Origin: Laccaria trichodermophora
Lineage: Eukaryota > Basidiomycota > Agaricomycetes > Agaricales > Hydnangiaceae
Direction: 5' to 3'
NCBI GenBank assembly: GCA_018417955.1
Contig: JACTVC010000022.1
Coordinates: 981,589-1,045,588, forward strand
DNA length: 64,000 nucleotides
Both the position numbers and the translations under genes were made by a program. Position 1 is the stretch's first letter. Each line of letters opens with the position of its first letter. The notes under the pieces are model-generated. The model did not search any database and was not told where the DNA came from. It saw nothing but the letters and a program-made list of their open reading frames with translations. Below, in pieces: positions 36,192 through 47,300 of the stretch.

Positions 36192-38401
36192 TCAAAGATT
36201 CATCAAAGGCGCGAATGTCAAGCGCCGCGGTGAGCCCAGCTGGGACGTGCTGGTTTTCGAAGACGACGAGCTAGCGCCCTCCGTCTGCACATACCCAACA
36301 CTTGGAACGATCTCATGCAGGACAATCCCCTTTCTTGCAACCCGATCGCTTGGCCCAAATGTAACCATCATGGCTTCAAGGTAACGGCTCACCAAAAGCA
36401 CCCTGACAAATGAAGGCGCGGGGAGTTCGTCTCCATGACCCACAAACCACCCGTGGAGTAGGTCAGCCAAGCTGTTCTGCTCCTCGACTGAGCACCTATC
36501 CACGTCGTCTAACACGATGAGAAGGGGCTTAACAGGCAAAGTGTCTTTTTGCCCAAGTCTATCCTTTACCATCGTATGCAGAGGGTCAATCACCAGCTGC
36601 TTCATCTGCGTATCTAGAGGTGCATCACAGATATTAGGGTGGCTTTTCACTGCATCGCAAACATACTGCGCCACCTCGGATGGGTGAGTCGAAATTTGGT
36701 ATGAAAGCGTTGCCGGGAGGTGTTCCAGCAAAGCTGACGTCTTCCAGTGTCCTGATTCATTGAATGAAAAGTAAGTTGCAGGAAATCCCATATGGTTGAA
36801 AGTCTCGATGAGCTGTGCACTCGTTTGTGTCTTCCCACAGGATGCTGATCCATACATCCAGAAGAGTGTCTTCGTGTTGGCAGTGGGCGCTGGATTCGTC
36901 TTCAAAGACGTCAGAGCCCATTTGGTCAGTTTTCGGATACAGTCAGAATAATATGCCGTGGGCGGATCATATAGGAGAGGTGGGAACACTGAAATGGTTT
37001 TGAGTTTGCCCAGGCTTGGATTATTCGCTGCTCCACCATTCAGATCAACTGTTGACCTGGTAGTAAGGGCTGTGCACTCACCGACTATGTCTCTGAATTC
37101 CGTCTTCTTCGAACTCTTCATTTGGGCGGCGTGGACTACTCCAGACACAATGTCTTGTTCATATTTCCGATAAGTTTCAGTCGACTTGAGAAGCTTAGCG
37201 TCCGCTGACTTAGATTCCCCTGAATGTGATCGCTACGATGAGCTGTATGATTTTGCGCAAAAAGGAAACAGTCAACCTGAAAGAATCCGGCGTTCGGATA
37301 GCCATAGGACCTGACCTGAATAGAAGAGGAGTTCCCTATAAAATGCGATGGTTTGATTGGCAGATCTCCCTTTGCTTGTACTTATGACTTTAGCGAAGGC
37401 GTCGCTAGCGTCGTGAACCACATTTGCAATCACGTCCCCGTGCTTCGCACTGTCAGCACCGTCCATGCGCTGTGAAACAGAGAGGTGATCTCTCAGCTGA
37501 AACATGGTGATGGAAAGTGCTTACCACTGTCAAAGCGTCTAAGAGAGTCGATGCGACGTCGATCAAAGGTTCCATCTATAATTTCATAAATGATTATGCT
37601 GTTGGAGACAATCTTATCGTCACATACCGGCGAGCCTCGAGAAGCAAAGGCAAGAGTAGAAAACTGGGTCCTTAAGTTCTCGGCGGCCTGAAGAGACTTC
37701 TGCTTGATTAGATCCATGCGCTCCTTCAAAGCTGTTTTATCTTTCTCAGCCAAATCTTGCGGTCGGTTGAATGCTCGAGGCCAAACTTTAACCTGCAAAG
37801 TTGCCGATTTGGAGGGCGCAGACGTAGACGATAATGGGATAGATATACCTAATTACAGTTAGTTCAAACGATTCAATTAACAGGAGGGAAGCTCACTTTG
37901 GTCTGCGCCTTGATTTTGCTGACATTCGAGAAGTTGTTGTACTGGAAACTGTGGTGATGTTGCAATGATAGTCTTGCGAAGTTTATAAGAGTATCGATGT
38001 TTAATGATAAATGAGACCAGAGCTCCCTTCTTGACAAAAACTCTAGTGCCTTGTGAATAAAAAGTCATATTTGAGAATGTATGTCGGACCTAGGTGAGTT
38101 TTCATTCCAAGTGGGATTAGAACTTAGGCAGAAGTCTGTTTCCAAAACCTTTTCGTGTATGCCGGAGATTTGGACGTTGACCGATGCATGAGGAATCGGG
38201 TTTCCTGGCAGCGAGAGGCCCTGCGCAGTTAAAACTGTGCTTTCGTAAGGTATGTGGTTTGTAAAGTGGCAGAATGAGACACTCACTCTGAATTTGGATA
38301 GGAATCTTGTCATCCCCGCTGTAAAGCCCAGTGATGGTGAGCAATTATATTCAACTATTCAGAGGACAGAATGCTTACGGGGTGCCGACATTTGAGGACA
38401 T
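36192..38401 (-). CDS. C2-like domain plus NACHT/STAND-like P-loop NTPase (NLR-like), no repeat domain
   Basis: Eight exons: 38379-38401, 38287-38318, 38090-38234, 37897-38042, 37628-37848, 37525-37575, 37316-37496, 36192-37219; 608 residues. Residues ~8-100 resemble a C2 domain (LTAQGLSLPGNPIPHASV...SNPTWNEN), then a helical region. The P-loop part follows: 'LFWMYGSASCGKTQT' (Walker A, ~395), 'PLLIVLDDVDRCS' (Walker B, ~500) and 'VRVLLVSRY' (sensor-like). This order fits fungal NLR-like signalling NTPases. The protein stops ~100 residues after Walker B, so the winged helix and WD40/ankyrin/TPR tail are missing. A GTGAGT-bounded 33 nt stretch after 'EFRDIV' is left as coding because it is too short for an intron. 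The donor GTCCGA of exon 3 is weak. Confidence 0.7.
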
Positions 38402-39059
38402 GGAAATCAATTGAAGTATGCGTTGTGCGAGTGGGGTGAGGTTTTACTTCGTTATCCTCTGAGGGAGGCTATATATAGGAAAGTCAGCATGTGCCCTCAC
38501 AGCCTTGAAGTTCTACATGTATTCACGTGTGGCGTGTCATAGGTATGGCAGACGGGATGCGTGGTTTTTGCGCGTACTCCTTTGTCAAGTACCAAGAACA
38601 ACGATATCTCATAATCGATTTGTTGTTGCCCTTTAGATACCAAGTTGGCGACGAAAAATTGAAGCTCACCGTTGTCTTCGGCCGCCGTAAGCCCAAGAAC
38701 CTCTCCGGCATTTCCTTACAAGGGTCAGCTGGAGCAAGGTCCCCGATGAATGACCCACAAGGCTTTTGAACAGACAACGCCCAAGGGCCCAGGCAAGGGG
38801 CAACCACCCGAGCATCCGGTTGAGTCGACTGGTCTCATCGGGGTCGTGGGATTTGACACGTGCATACGAGATGTCACACTTTAGTCACAATTCTACTGGG
38901 TGTGACAACAACTTTCTTCAGAGCTTCACATCCACTGGGGTAGACCACTCTACATAGACTGATGGTGGACTTGCCCTTTCCCAACTTTCCACCAGGCTCA
39001 TGTCAAACAGCTCATTGATCAAGAGGTGTCAGATCCACTGATCACAGCCATCTATGATA
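38402..39059. other. Promoter side of the P-loop NTPase gene, no other gene
   Basis: Intergenic. The frame at 38527-38769 has no domain or splice context. Confidence 0.35.
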
Positions 39060-39615
39060 ATGTTTAAAAGTCTGGTTAGGTTAGGTTATTGGGTGCCCAA
39101 GGGCTCTAACTGAGACTGAGACCGGTTAGGGTTCATTTCCAGACCCAAAATAACCTAACTGGACCAATAATAACTGACCAAAACTGGTTAGTTGCAGTTA
39201 CTAACCAGTTAGGACCGAAAAAATAGAAAATCAATTGAAACAGCATATATTTCTCATATTCCTTGCAGTAAACATTATTGCCATGCATTGTAGCTTTATA
39301 ATAAGCCCAAGAACACTAAATTTGGTGAAGAATTGACAAATTTACTTGAAAGCCTACTCTTTTGGCCAATATTTTAGAGATTTGACAAGATTTTTAGTGT
39401 TTCTCATGCTTTAAGATGCATTTTGAAGGGGTATAATAGGGTCAGTTGTAACCAGTCATAACCAGTTTTTTAATGGTTAGTTAACTGCAAAATAACTGGT
39501 TATTTCATTTCCAGAATTGACTAACCACTAACCACAGTCTGGTCTTTTTGTGGTTCAGTCTGGTCTGGTCTCAGTTATTTTCCAGTTAACTGACCTAACC
39601 TTCAAACACTAGTCT
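39060..39615. mobile_element. Foldback/MITE-like element rich in GGTTAG/CTAACC
   Basis: The left end (TGTTTAAAAGTCTGGTTAGG) and the reverse complement of the right end (TGTTTGAAGGTTAGGTCAGT) match imperfectly, giving terminal inverted repeats. Inside, TAACCAGTTA, GGTTAGTTAACTGC, AACTGGTTA and similar words recur on both strands, so the piece can fold on itself. No transposase. A target duplication could not be fixed, though TCTATG occurs just outside both ends. Confidence 0.5.
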
Positions 39616-40152
39616 ATGGTGTTATGCAAATGTGACAATCAGCAGTTTCTGTAAGTGGGCACATCAGCAGTGGAGAGTGTAGAGAACCAAAGGGGAGGCC
39701 CTAGAGGAGGGAGACCCATGAGGTATGGTCCCAGAATGAGTTGTGGAATGCAACTTGTTCTTGCAGACTTTATGTTCCATCTCCACCTCTAATGATCCAC
39801 CTCTATAGCTCTCTCAAAAGGCGTCTACCCCCCAAGGCCGTCAAACAATGTGAGCAAAATCATGAACATGATTGTGAACATGATTGTGAACAGACAACAA
39901 CACTCCATTCACCACATCCACCTCCAAAGTCACATCACCTTCACCCAGTGCTGCCATGTCACCACAACATGCATATACTGCACTACAATATCACACAACA
40001 TGAATGTGAGCCCACAACTTACCACATCCACTTTGACAACCACACTGTGAGCACCTGGTGCTTCCTCATCACCAGTGAGCAACTCTGAAGGTGTAGGGAT
40101 TGTCATGGGTAACCCCCAGGTCTTTCTAGCCTTACCTGTACCCTTACCCACA

Positions 40153-40186
40153 GAAACCCGTACCCGCAGCTGCGGGTACGGGTTTC
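40153..40186. repeat. Perfect 34 bp palindrome
   Basis: GAAACCCGTACCCGCAG followed directly by its exact reverse complement, CTGCGGGTACGGGTTTC. It sits in a GGGTA-rich block whose right part (GGGTTTGGCACAGGTATAT) resembles 41975-41995, so it belongs to a dispersed repeat; the second copy (about 41890-41925) keeps only an imperfect palindrome. Confidence 0.9.
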
Positions 40187-41739
40187 GGAGGGTATGGGTT
40201 GAGGGTTTGGCACAGGTATATATCTTATAAGTACTCTATATTATGTACAAAGACCTCCATAGTAATCATGCTGCCCTCCCCCGCCACTGCCGTTGTACCT
40301 GCTGAGTCGGAAAGGGGTGGTTCCATGCTGGATGAGCTGCGCGATCTGTGCTGGTAGGCTTTCAGCACTTGTTCGAGGTCACAGTTCTGGGCGCTTTGTG
40401 CTGTTATGAGTTGTTGTAGATATCTAGAGAGCATGAAAGGGGTGTTAATATTGGTTGGTTAGGAAAGAAAGGTGGGGACGATCTCCACTGATAGAACAAA
40501 CTCCAACCTCCCCCCCCCAAGAAAAGAAAGCAAACCCACCCAATAGACTCAAAGCTCTTCCTCAAAATCATCCCCTTATCCACCTTAACAACGTGCCTTC
40601 CTTGCCTGAATCTTTTCTGTTCGGCATCACATTTGCACCATTGTTCAACCCATTCGCACTGGAATTAACCCCATTCAACACGTCAACGGGTGTCCTGCCA
40701 GCAGTGAGTCTTGTGTGGACAAGGGGTACAATTATTATGAGTTGGTTGACTTCGTGCACTGCTCACCAGCGCTGCCAGTGGGGACTCATTGGGTGTGGTG
40801 TGCCGTGATGTTGCCATGTTGTCGTTGTTGGTGTCGTGGTTGTGTCAATGTTGTGGTCGCATGGTGGTGTGTCGTGTTAGCGTCATCGTGTAGTGGTGGT
40901 CTGACGTGGTGCTAATGTCCATTAATCAAACGACGACGATGATGTCCGTCATCGTCTGTCGTTTGGTTGCCACGTCACCAAAGGCAGTCACGCAGAACCT
41001 GGTTCTGCTGTTAATAAGAAACAGAGGGGGATGGGTGGTGGGTACTCATGCAGGATGAAGGTTGGTGTTGTATTGTTGTCTGCAAAACGGGTACACACTG
41101 CCCTGTGGCTTCTGGAAATTATCCCCATCATAATGGGTGTTCCAGCGTTCGACACGACATATCGTTGTCCGCTAAATGCTTTCTTGATGTTACAGGTCAT
41201 GTATCGATGTCGGATGGCGTTGGTGGTGTCCAAGAACATCTAAAAAACAAAAGTACAAAGGTTAGTCTAGGTATTTCAGAGCCCCAAGCATGAAAAAGCA
41301 CTTACACCTTTTATTTAGGCTCCTCTATGACCTTCTGAAGCCCTTCCAAGCTGCAGCATCGACACGATGTATCGACTTCTGGGTATCGATGTCCACCAAT
41401 GCCCCTGGTATGTTTGCATCGTCCCTGTTTATGGCTGGGGAGGATCCAGCGGTGAGGGCCACTCAATGCCGCCTCATCGTCGTCGCCTTGCGTCGATCTG
41501 GTGGGTGCTGGTGACGTGGCATTGTAGTGTCGTTCTTGTGGTAATGGGCCATGCCAGGGTGGTTATGGGAGGTCAGCGAGGGTCGTGGGTGGTCTCATCA
41601 CTGGCGAGGGTGGTCGTCATTGGTGACAGTGAGTGTGCGTCGTGGAGGTGGTTGAGAACAAGTTTGTGAGCTGTTGGTCACACCCAGATCAGGCGTCGGT
41701 GTTTGCCGACGAACGCCGACACCTCATCTGGGTGGGTAT

Positions 41740-42010
41740 ACTGACAGGTAACCCAGTAACCCTCACTACGGGTATGGGTTTGGTGAGGGTTGGTAAAATC
41801 CAACCTGTACCCTTACCCATGTGTACCCTTACCTGCAACCTGCATGGGTTACCAAACCCGTGACAATCACTACCCGTACCCATACCTGCGAAACCCCATA
41901 CCCGCATCCACGGGTATGGGTTTCTGTGGGTATGGGTACGGGTTTAGGGGGGTTTGGTGGGTCTGGTGGGTCTTATGGGTTTGATAGGACAGGTATATTG
42001 AAACTACTAC
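41740..42010. repeat. Second copy of the GGGTA-rich repeat
   Basis: Alternating GGGTATGGGT and ACCCGTACCC blocks, ending GGGTTTGATAGGACAGGTATATTG, in the same orientation as the block at 40087-40240. No coding content. Confidence 0.6.
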
Positions 42011-42592
42011 ATACAATGTAAATTAGTAATATACACTTGCATAGATCTAACATGTCGTGTCATTGCATGGTCATGCATCATGGTTGCATTGTGTCGTGGT
42101 TGTGTGGCATTGTCGTGCTATCTGGTTACGTGGTTGTGTTGTTGTGTTGTGGTTGTTCATCGTCGCTCAACGTGGTTGCAGTCATTATCACCCTTCTTCA
42201 TTGTCTGTCGTCAATTGTTGACGTCCTCATCCCCATCTACCATCATCACTGTTCATCCTCATCACTGTTCCCCCTTGCCAGCCTTCTCACTGTGGAGGGA
42301 CAACAGTCTTCCCTGTGTCATCATTGTTGTTGCACATTGTCGTCCGAGGTGGCTGTTGGTGTTTCACCTGTGAATGGTCTTGCCGCTCCCCAAGAATGGC
42401 AGAAGGGCGTGGCCGGGTTATCATCGCCATTCCCCTTTTGCCCTTCCCGTGGGGAGGGTAACATGGCGGTGGGCGTTGTCGTTTGCTGCTTTGCTTCTGG
42501 GTTGTCGTATGGGTGACCTGATGTGGCATTGGGCACTAGGGTTGTGTGAGCAGAGTGGGAAGGTGAGGGGCTCACCACTTTTTCATCACGAT

Positions 42593-43366
42593 TGTTAGAG
42601 TTCAAAGAATCTAACGTTGGTGTATTCCTGTGAATACAAACTTGTTAGTTACTTCAATTGAATTGAGAACTTACTTTAGAGTCAGTTCCGTTGACGTGTC
42701 GAGTTTAAATGTGATTGAGAATGTCCCTAGATCACGTGAGTTCCTTAACATAGTCTTACAGATTAATGAAGTGCGAACGTGTACCAGAAACGTTAGTACT
42801 ATGACTTTAACGGTTCAGGTTAAGTAGTAATTGATAGGGCTTTATCTATTACAACTGACGAGGTCATACTTAGTCTTTCTCAAGAACTCAAGTTGCACAC
42901 AATGTTCGGGGTAAAAGTTAGAATGAATTCCTTTCCTAGTGTACAATCATATTATATACTCTGCTACAATTTCTAGGTCTTAGAAGAAGACCTTAGAAGG
43001 TTATAGATTCTTCCATACTATTCCAAAATACAACTACAACTACAATAGCAATCCTTGTTTGGAATGGAGGCCGTGTGTTCAAGTATTTGGTTAAGACTTG
43101 TCTGACAAATACGTGTTCGCATAACGTTGAGTGCATGCCGTGTTGTGCGAGTGTTTGGCTAGGCCTTTGTTTGCCAAATACGCATGCGCGAAGCGTTTAA
43201 GCGTTCGTTGGATTTGGGTATATGGTGCACTACGTAACTATACTAGTTAGAGTGCTTGAGTCATAGTTGAATACATCAGTAAGGAAAAGAAAGAGGAAAA
43301 GAAAGAGACTTGTAAGGAGGGTAATGTAGGAGAGGGAATAAGGTATATTCAGAAGGTACCATAACA
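42593..43366 (-). mobile_element. 3' LTR of a Ty3/Gypsy retrotransposon
   Basis: On the minus strand the LTR starts TGTTATGG (43366) and ends CTCTAACA (42593), giving TGTTA/TAACA inverted ends. A polypurine tract (GGTCAGGGGGGGATA, 43367-43381) lies directly before it, and the element's last ORF ends just upstream. A TATATAATATG box sits inside. The right end could instead be at 42621 (GGAATACA). No matching 5' LTR is in the window. Confidence 0.75.
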
Positions 43367-43381
43367 TATCCCCCCCTGACC
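43367..43381 (-). other. Polypurine tract of the Gypsy element
   Basis: A run of seven G within GGTCAGGGGGGGATA directly before the TGTTATGG LTR start, the expected plus-strand priming site. Confidence 0.75.
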
Positions 43382-43392
43382 TCGAGAACCAA

Positions 43393-44330
43393 TTACCCTT
43401 TCATGTCGTTATTGTCGGGAGGAGCAAAAGCGGCATTGAAGTAGTTGACAGGCACAAGATTTTGATCGAAAGTCGGACCAGGGTGTATGATTACCGCTCT
43501 GCATTGATTATTGTCGTCAGTGACGTATCCATTGTCGATGAGTGGTTGTCCTGCAAACAGGTCAAAGTCCAGGTAGCGTATAGCGTACGCAGACTTAGTA
43601 GGGTGCAAAACGACACGCCTATCTCCGTTCTCCATTCCTTCTGTATGAAGACCCTCTAAGCTCTGAAGGCTTGATCCATCGTCTGTTCCCCACTCGGAGG
43701 TTCCATCGGAAAAGGACTCCACATCATCTGTAGCGTGACGTTCGGTCAGTTTTAAAGAACTATCAGTCTGACGCGTTGACTGACTTTCTCTCCCTGTGAT
43801 AAGTCGACGGTTCAGGTACTTGAGTTGAGCTCCGTGGCGAGCTTCCCAGTTCCATCCTGTTCCAGGTCCCAGCTGGAGGGTTTGTCACTGCGCGGTGTGG
43901 ATCCACTGGATGGCGAGTCATCTGAGTGTCTGGAAGTCACAGTACCATGTGGCAAGGTTTTCTCTAGTGGTATATCCGTAGAGCGGGTTGAGAAAGTTCT
44001 GGTCCTGGATGGTAAGGATGTCGGGTCGCTGCATGTTGATGTGGTCAAAATAGATTTGGGGAATATACCCCTTAGTGGTGAAAGGAATGGTCAGGTCACT
44101 ATGAAGGTCGTGTGATGCGGCTCTGGTGATATATTGTGCTAAGCGATTTAACACCCAGAATGGTGAAGTAGTAGTAGAGGGATCAAGAAAATAGAAGAGT
44201 TGCCCGTCAGGCTGCTTGAGGGCAATAAAATCGTCGGTAGTCAGTTGGTAGTTGAGAGGGTTGACGTTTTTGGAAGTAGAATTGAATGAGGCGAACGGAG
44301 TGAGGTGAAGATCAGGGGAAACAGGGGCTC
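43393..44330 (-). pseudogene. Extra ORF between pol and the 3' LTR of the Gypsy element (3' part)
   Basis: On the minus strand one frame stays open from the giant palindrome's edge to a TAA-side stop at 43393, about 310 codons, broken only by two TGA codons (43918-43920 and 43885-43887). Segments such as 'QLTTDDFIALKQPDG', 'FYFLDPSTTTSPFWVLNRL', 'RPDILTIQDQNFLNPLYGY' and 'GTGWNWEARHGAQLKYLNRR' look like a folded protein. Its first 12 codons (ATG 48394) lie on the far side of the inserted 4 kb element. A TATATAAG box (48482-48489) lies between the pol stop and this ATG, so it may have had its own transcript. Function unknown; not an obvious envelope protein, as no membrane span is visible. Confidence 0.6.
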
Positions 44331-47300
44331 GTGGTAACCACTTTTATGATAAAACAAGACATTTGCCATATAAGCGATGTGTATAATGCCACACTCATCA
44401 ATGAAAGGCTTCATTAGATTTCCTGAGACATTTCATTCATTAGGCTCCCTTGTATTTCTCATTTCATAACTTATAGGCTAATTCATTTCAGTTTTCATTT
44501 TACCATTTCATTAGGTTCTCATTAAATACCTCAGGGAATCTCATTACAGCTTTCATATTGTTACCTTATCATTTTTATTATATATTTCATTCTGAATGTC
44601 TAGGAACTTTCATTTATATTTCATACTGATTTTTCATTGATGTATCTTGAGGATTTCATTGCAAATCTCATATTTATTTCCTGCCGCTTTCAATGAATTT
44701 TTCACTCTTGTAGCTTAGGGATTTCATTGTGAATCTCAATTATTTATCTGGCTGATATCATTGCGATTTTCATTAGAAACCTGGGCGATATCATTAGAAA
44801 TTTGATTAGCTACTTGGCCAATATCATTGCAATTTTCATTATTTATCTGGCTGATATCATTGCAATTTTCATTAGAAACCTGGGCAATATCATTGGAAAT
44901 TTCATTAGCCACATGGGTGATATCATTGCAATTTTCATTAGGTGCCTGGGTGATATCATTGTGACTTCCATTAGCTACATGAGCAATATCATTGTGATTT
45001 TGCAAGTGGAGCCCTGGGTATTTCATTGTGATTTTTCATTAGATGCCCTGTGCATTTCATTGTGGTTTTTCAATTGATAGCCTGTGCATTTCATTGTGAT
45101 TTTTCAAATGTAGCCCTGGGTATTTCATTGCAATTTTTCAATGGATACCCAGGGCATGAATGCTTTGAATGGTGTACAGAACATCAGGCACTGCCTTCAG
45201 GGTCCACTTCAGGGTCCATCCCAAAAGGGAAATATCACCTGGTTTGACTAAAAAGTGAAGAAAACCAAGAGGAGAATGACTTTACCTATCAGGGTCCATG
45301 TAAGGGGATGTTGGGATGATGGTCACATGACCAGTTACCAAAAATGGTCAAAAAACGAAAGTTGTAGCCCTACACTGAAGCTTCCCAAATCTGTTTGAAT
45401 TATGTTCTGAAGTGCTCCTGTTGTGGAGATATGAGGTAAAGGAATTTCAAAAGTATTATGTTTTTTTTTTGTTTTTTGTGTTTTTCTCCATGAAAACAAA
45501 ACCAAATAACATGATTCAGTATATTTAGAAAGCTAAAAGAAAGGGCTACAATTATTGTATCATGGGAAAAATGACCAAAAAAGGAAGGTTCATGCCCTAC
45601 TATAAGAGTCAGATATAGACTACAAAAAGTCAGACTTAGACTACACAATTTACTGATAGACTATAAAAGACTACAAAAGTTGAACTTAGACCACAAAATT
45701 TACTAATACACTACAAAAGTCTACAGACTACCAAGTTTACTGATAGGCTACAAAAAAGTCAGACTTAGACTACAAAGTTTACTGATAGACTATAAAAGAC
45801 TACAAAAGTTGGACTTAAACTACAACATTAGGGTTAGGGTCAAAAGGTTATCTTGATGACAAAGTTTGTAGTGTTCACTTTTTGAGACTACAAAAGTTTG
45901 TAGTGTTGTGCCTTTTCATTAGAAAAGTTTGTAGTATCTGCTTTTGAGACTACAAAAATTTGTAGTGTGCGCTTTTTCATTAGAAAAGTTTGTAGTTGAC
46001 ATGTAGTTTATGGTGTCCTTGGCCCTATCTATGTTATGGGGATGAGGTTGAAGGATTGCCATCACATTGCCAGTGCTGTAGCATTAGTTTTTGACATCAT
46101 GCACAAGTTGTCTTTCATATTAGGAAAGGCTATTCTATGCCTTCATATTGATACCTACTGTCCTATCTCAAAACATAATTGTAAGCTCATGTGGGGATAT
46201 GGCTGAAGGATTGACATGACTTTACATATTGCTATTGCCACATCATCAGTTTCTCACATCATGCCCAAGTTGGCTTTCAAGCTAGAGGAGGCTATTCACC
46301 TTGATATCTACTCAATACATGGTCAACTTACAACATGACCTGACTTAAAGACACCTCCAAGGATGAATCAGCCCATCATCCTATGGCCCTCAAAGAGCTG
46401 TATCAAAGTTGACTATGTTTGGGACAGGCCAGTAGCTATCAATGTGAAAGCAGACAGTGTGAAAGCCAACTTGGTCATGATGTCAAAAACTGGTGATGTC
46501 ATGTCAATCCTTCAGCCACATCTCCACATGAACTCATAATGATGTTTTATGATGGGACAGTAGGTATCAATATGAAAGGCTTAGAATAGCCTTTCCTAAT
46601 GCGAAAGACAACCTGTGCATAATGTCAAAAACTCATGCTGCAGCACTGGCACTATCATGGCAATCCTTCAACCTCATGCCCATAACCTAGACAGGGTCAA
46701 TGACACCACAAACTACATGGCAACTTGTAGTCAAAAAGCAGACACTACAAACTTTTCTAATGAAAAAATGAACACTACAAAATTTGTAGTCTCAAAAAGT
46801 GCACACTACGAGCTTTCTAATGAAAAAGCGGACACTACAATCTTTTTTAGTCTCAAAAAGTGCACAATACAAACTTTTCTAATGAAAAAATAAACACTAC
46901 AAACTTCTAACTTTGTAGTCTAAGTCCAAGCTTTTGTAGTCTAAGTCCGACTTTTGTAGTCTTGTGTAGTGTATAGTAAACTTTGTAGTCTAAGTTCAAC
47001 TTTTGTAGTCTATCAGTAAACTTTGTAGTTTAAGTCTGACTTTTTTGTAGTCTATCAGGAAACTTGGTAGTCTATATCTGACTCTTATAGTAGGGCATGA
47101 ACCTTCCTTTTTTGGTCATTTTTCCCATGATACAATAATTGTAGCCCTTTCTTTTAGCTTTCTAAATATACTGAATCATGTTATTTGGTTTTGTTTTCAT
47201 GGAGAAAAACACAAAAAACAAAAAAAAACATAATACTTTTGAAATTCCTTTACCTCATATCTCCACAACAGGAGCACTTCAGAACATAATTCAAACAGAT

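Larger units (their letters stand above)
39616..42592. other. Low-complexity, repeat-rich DNA without supported genes
   Basis: Contains GTGAACATGATT tandem copies (39840-39895), GGGTA-rich palindromic blocks (40087-40240, 41740-42010), a hairpin at 40927-40965 (CAAACGAC..GTCGTTTG) and a TGTGT/GTCGTGGT-rich stretch (40800-42600). Open frames here, such as 42037-42516, translate low-complexity DNA. Confidence 0.45.

Noticed and set aside
36975..37090. 33 nt GTGAGT...CAACAG stretch in the P-loop gene as an intron
   Set aside because: It keeps the frame and has good ends, but 33 nt is below the usual minimum intron length; left as coding.
39840..39895. Tandem GTGAACATGATT as a functional site
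   Set aside because: Fewer than three clean units; ordinary microsatellite-like slippage.
42037..42605. Overlapping frames of 80-159 codons
   Set aside because: TGTGTT/GTCGTGG-rich low-complexity DNA open on several frames; no domain or splice structure.
44736..45077. Open frames of 91-96 codons in both palindrome arms as genes
   Set aside because: They are translations of a 33 bp tandem repeat and are mirrored exactly in the other arm; composition is Ile/Asn/Asp only.
45829..45842. Two TTAGGG units, possible telomere trace
   Set aside because: Only two units (TTAGGGTTAGGG) inside the palindrome arm; too short to suggest a telomere or healed break.
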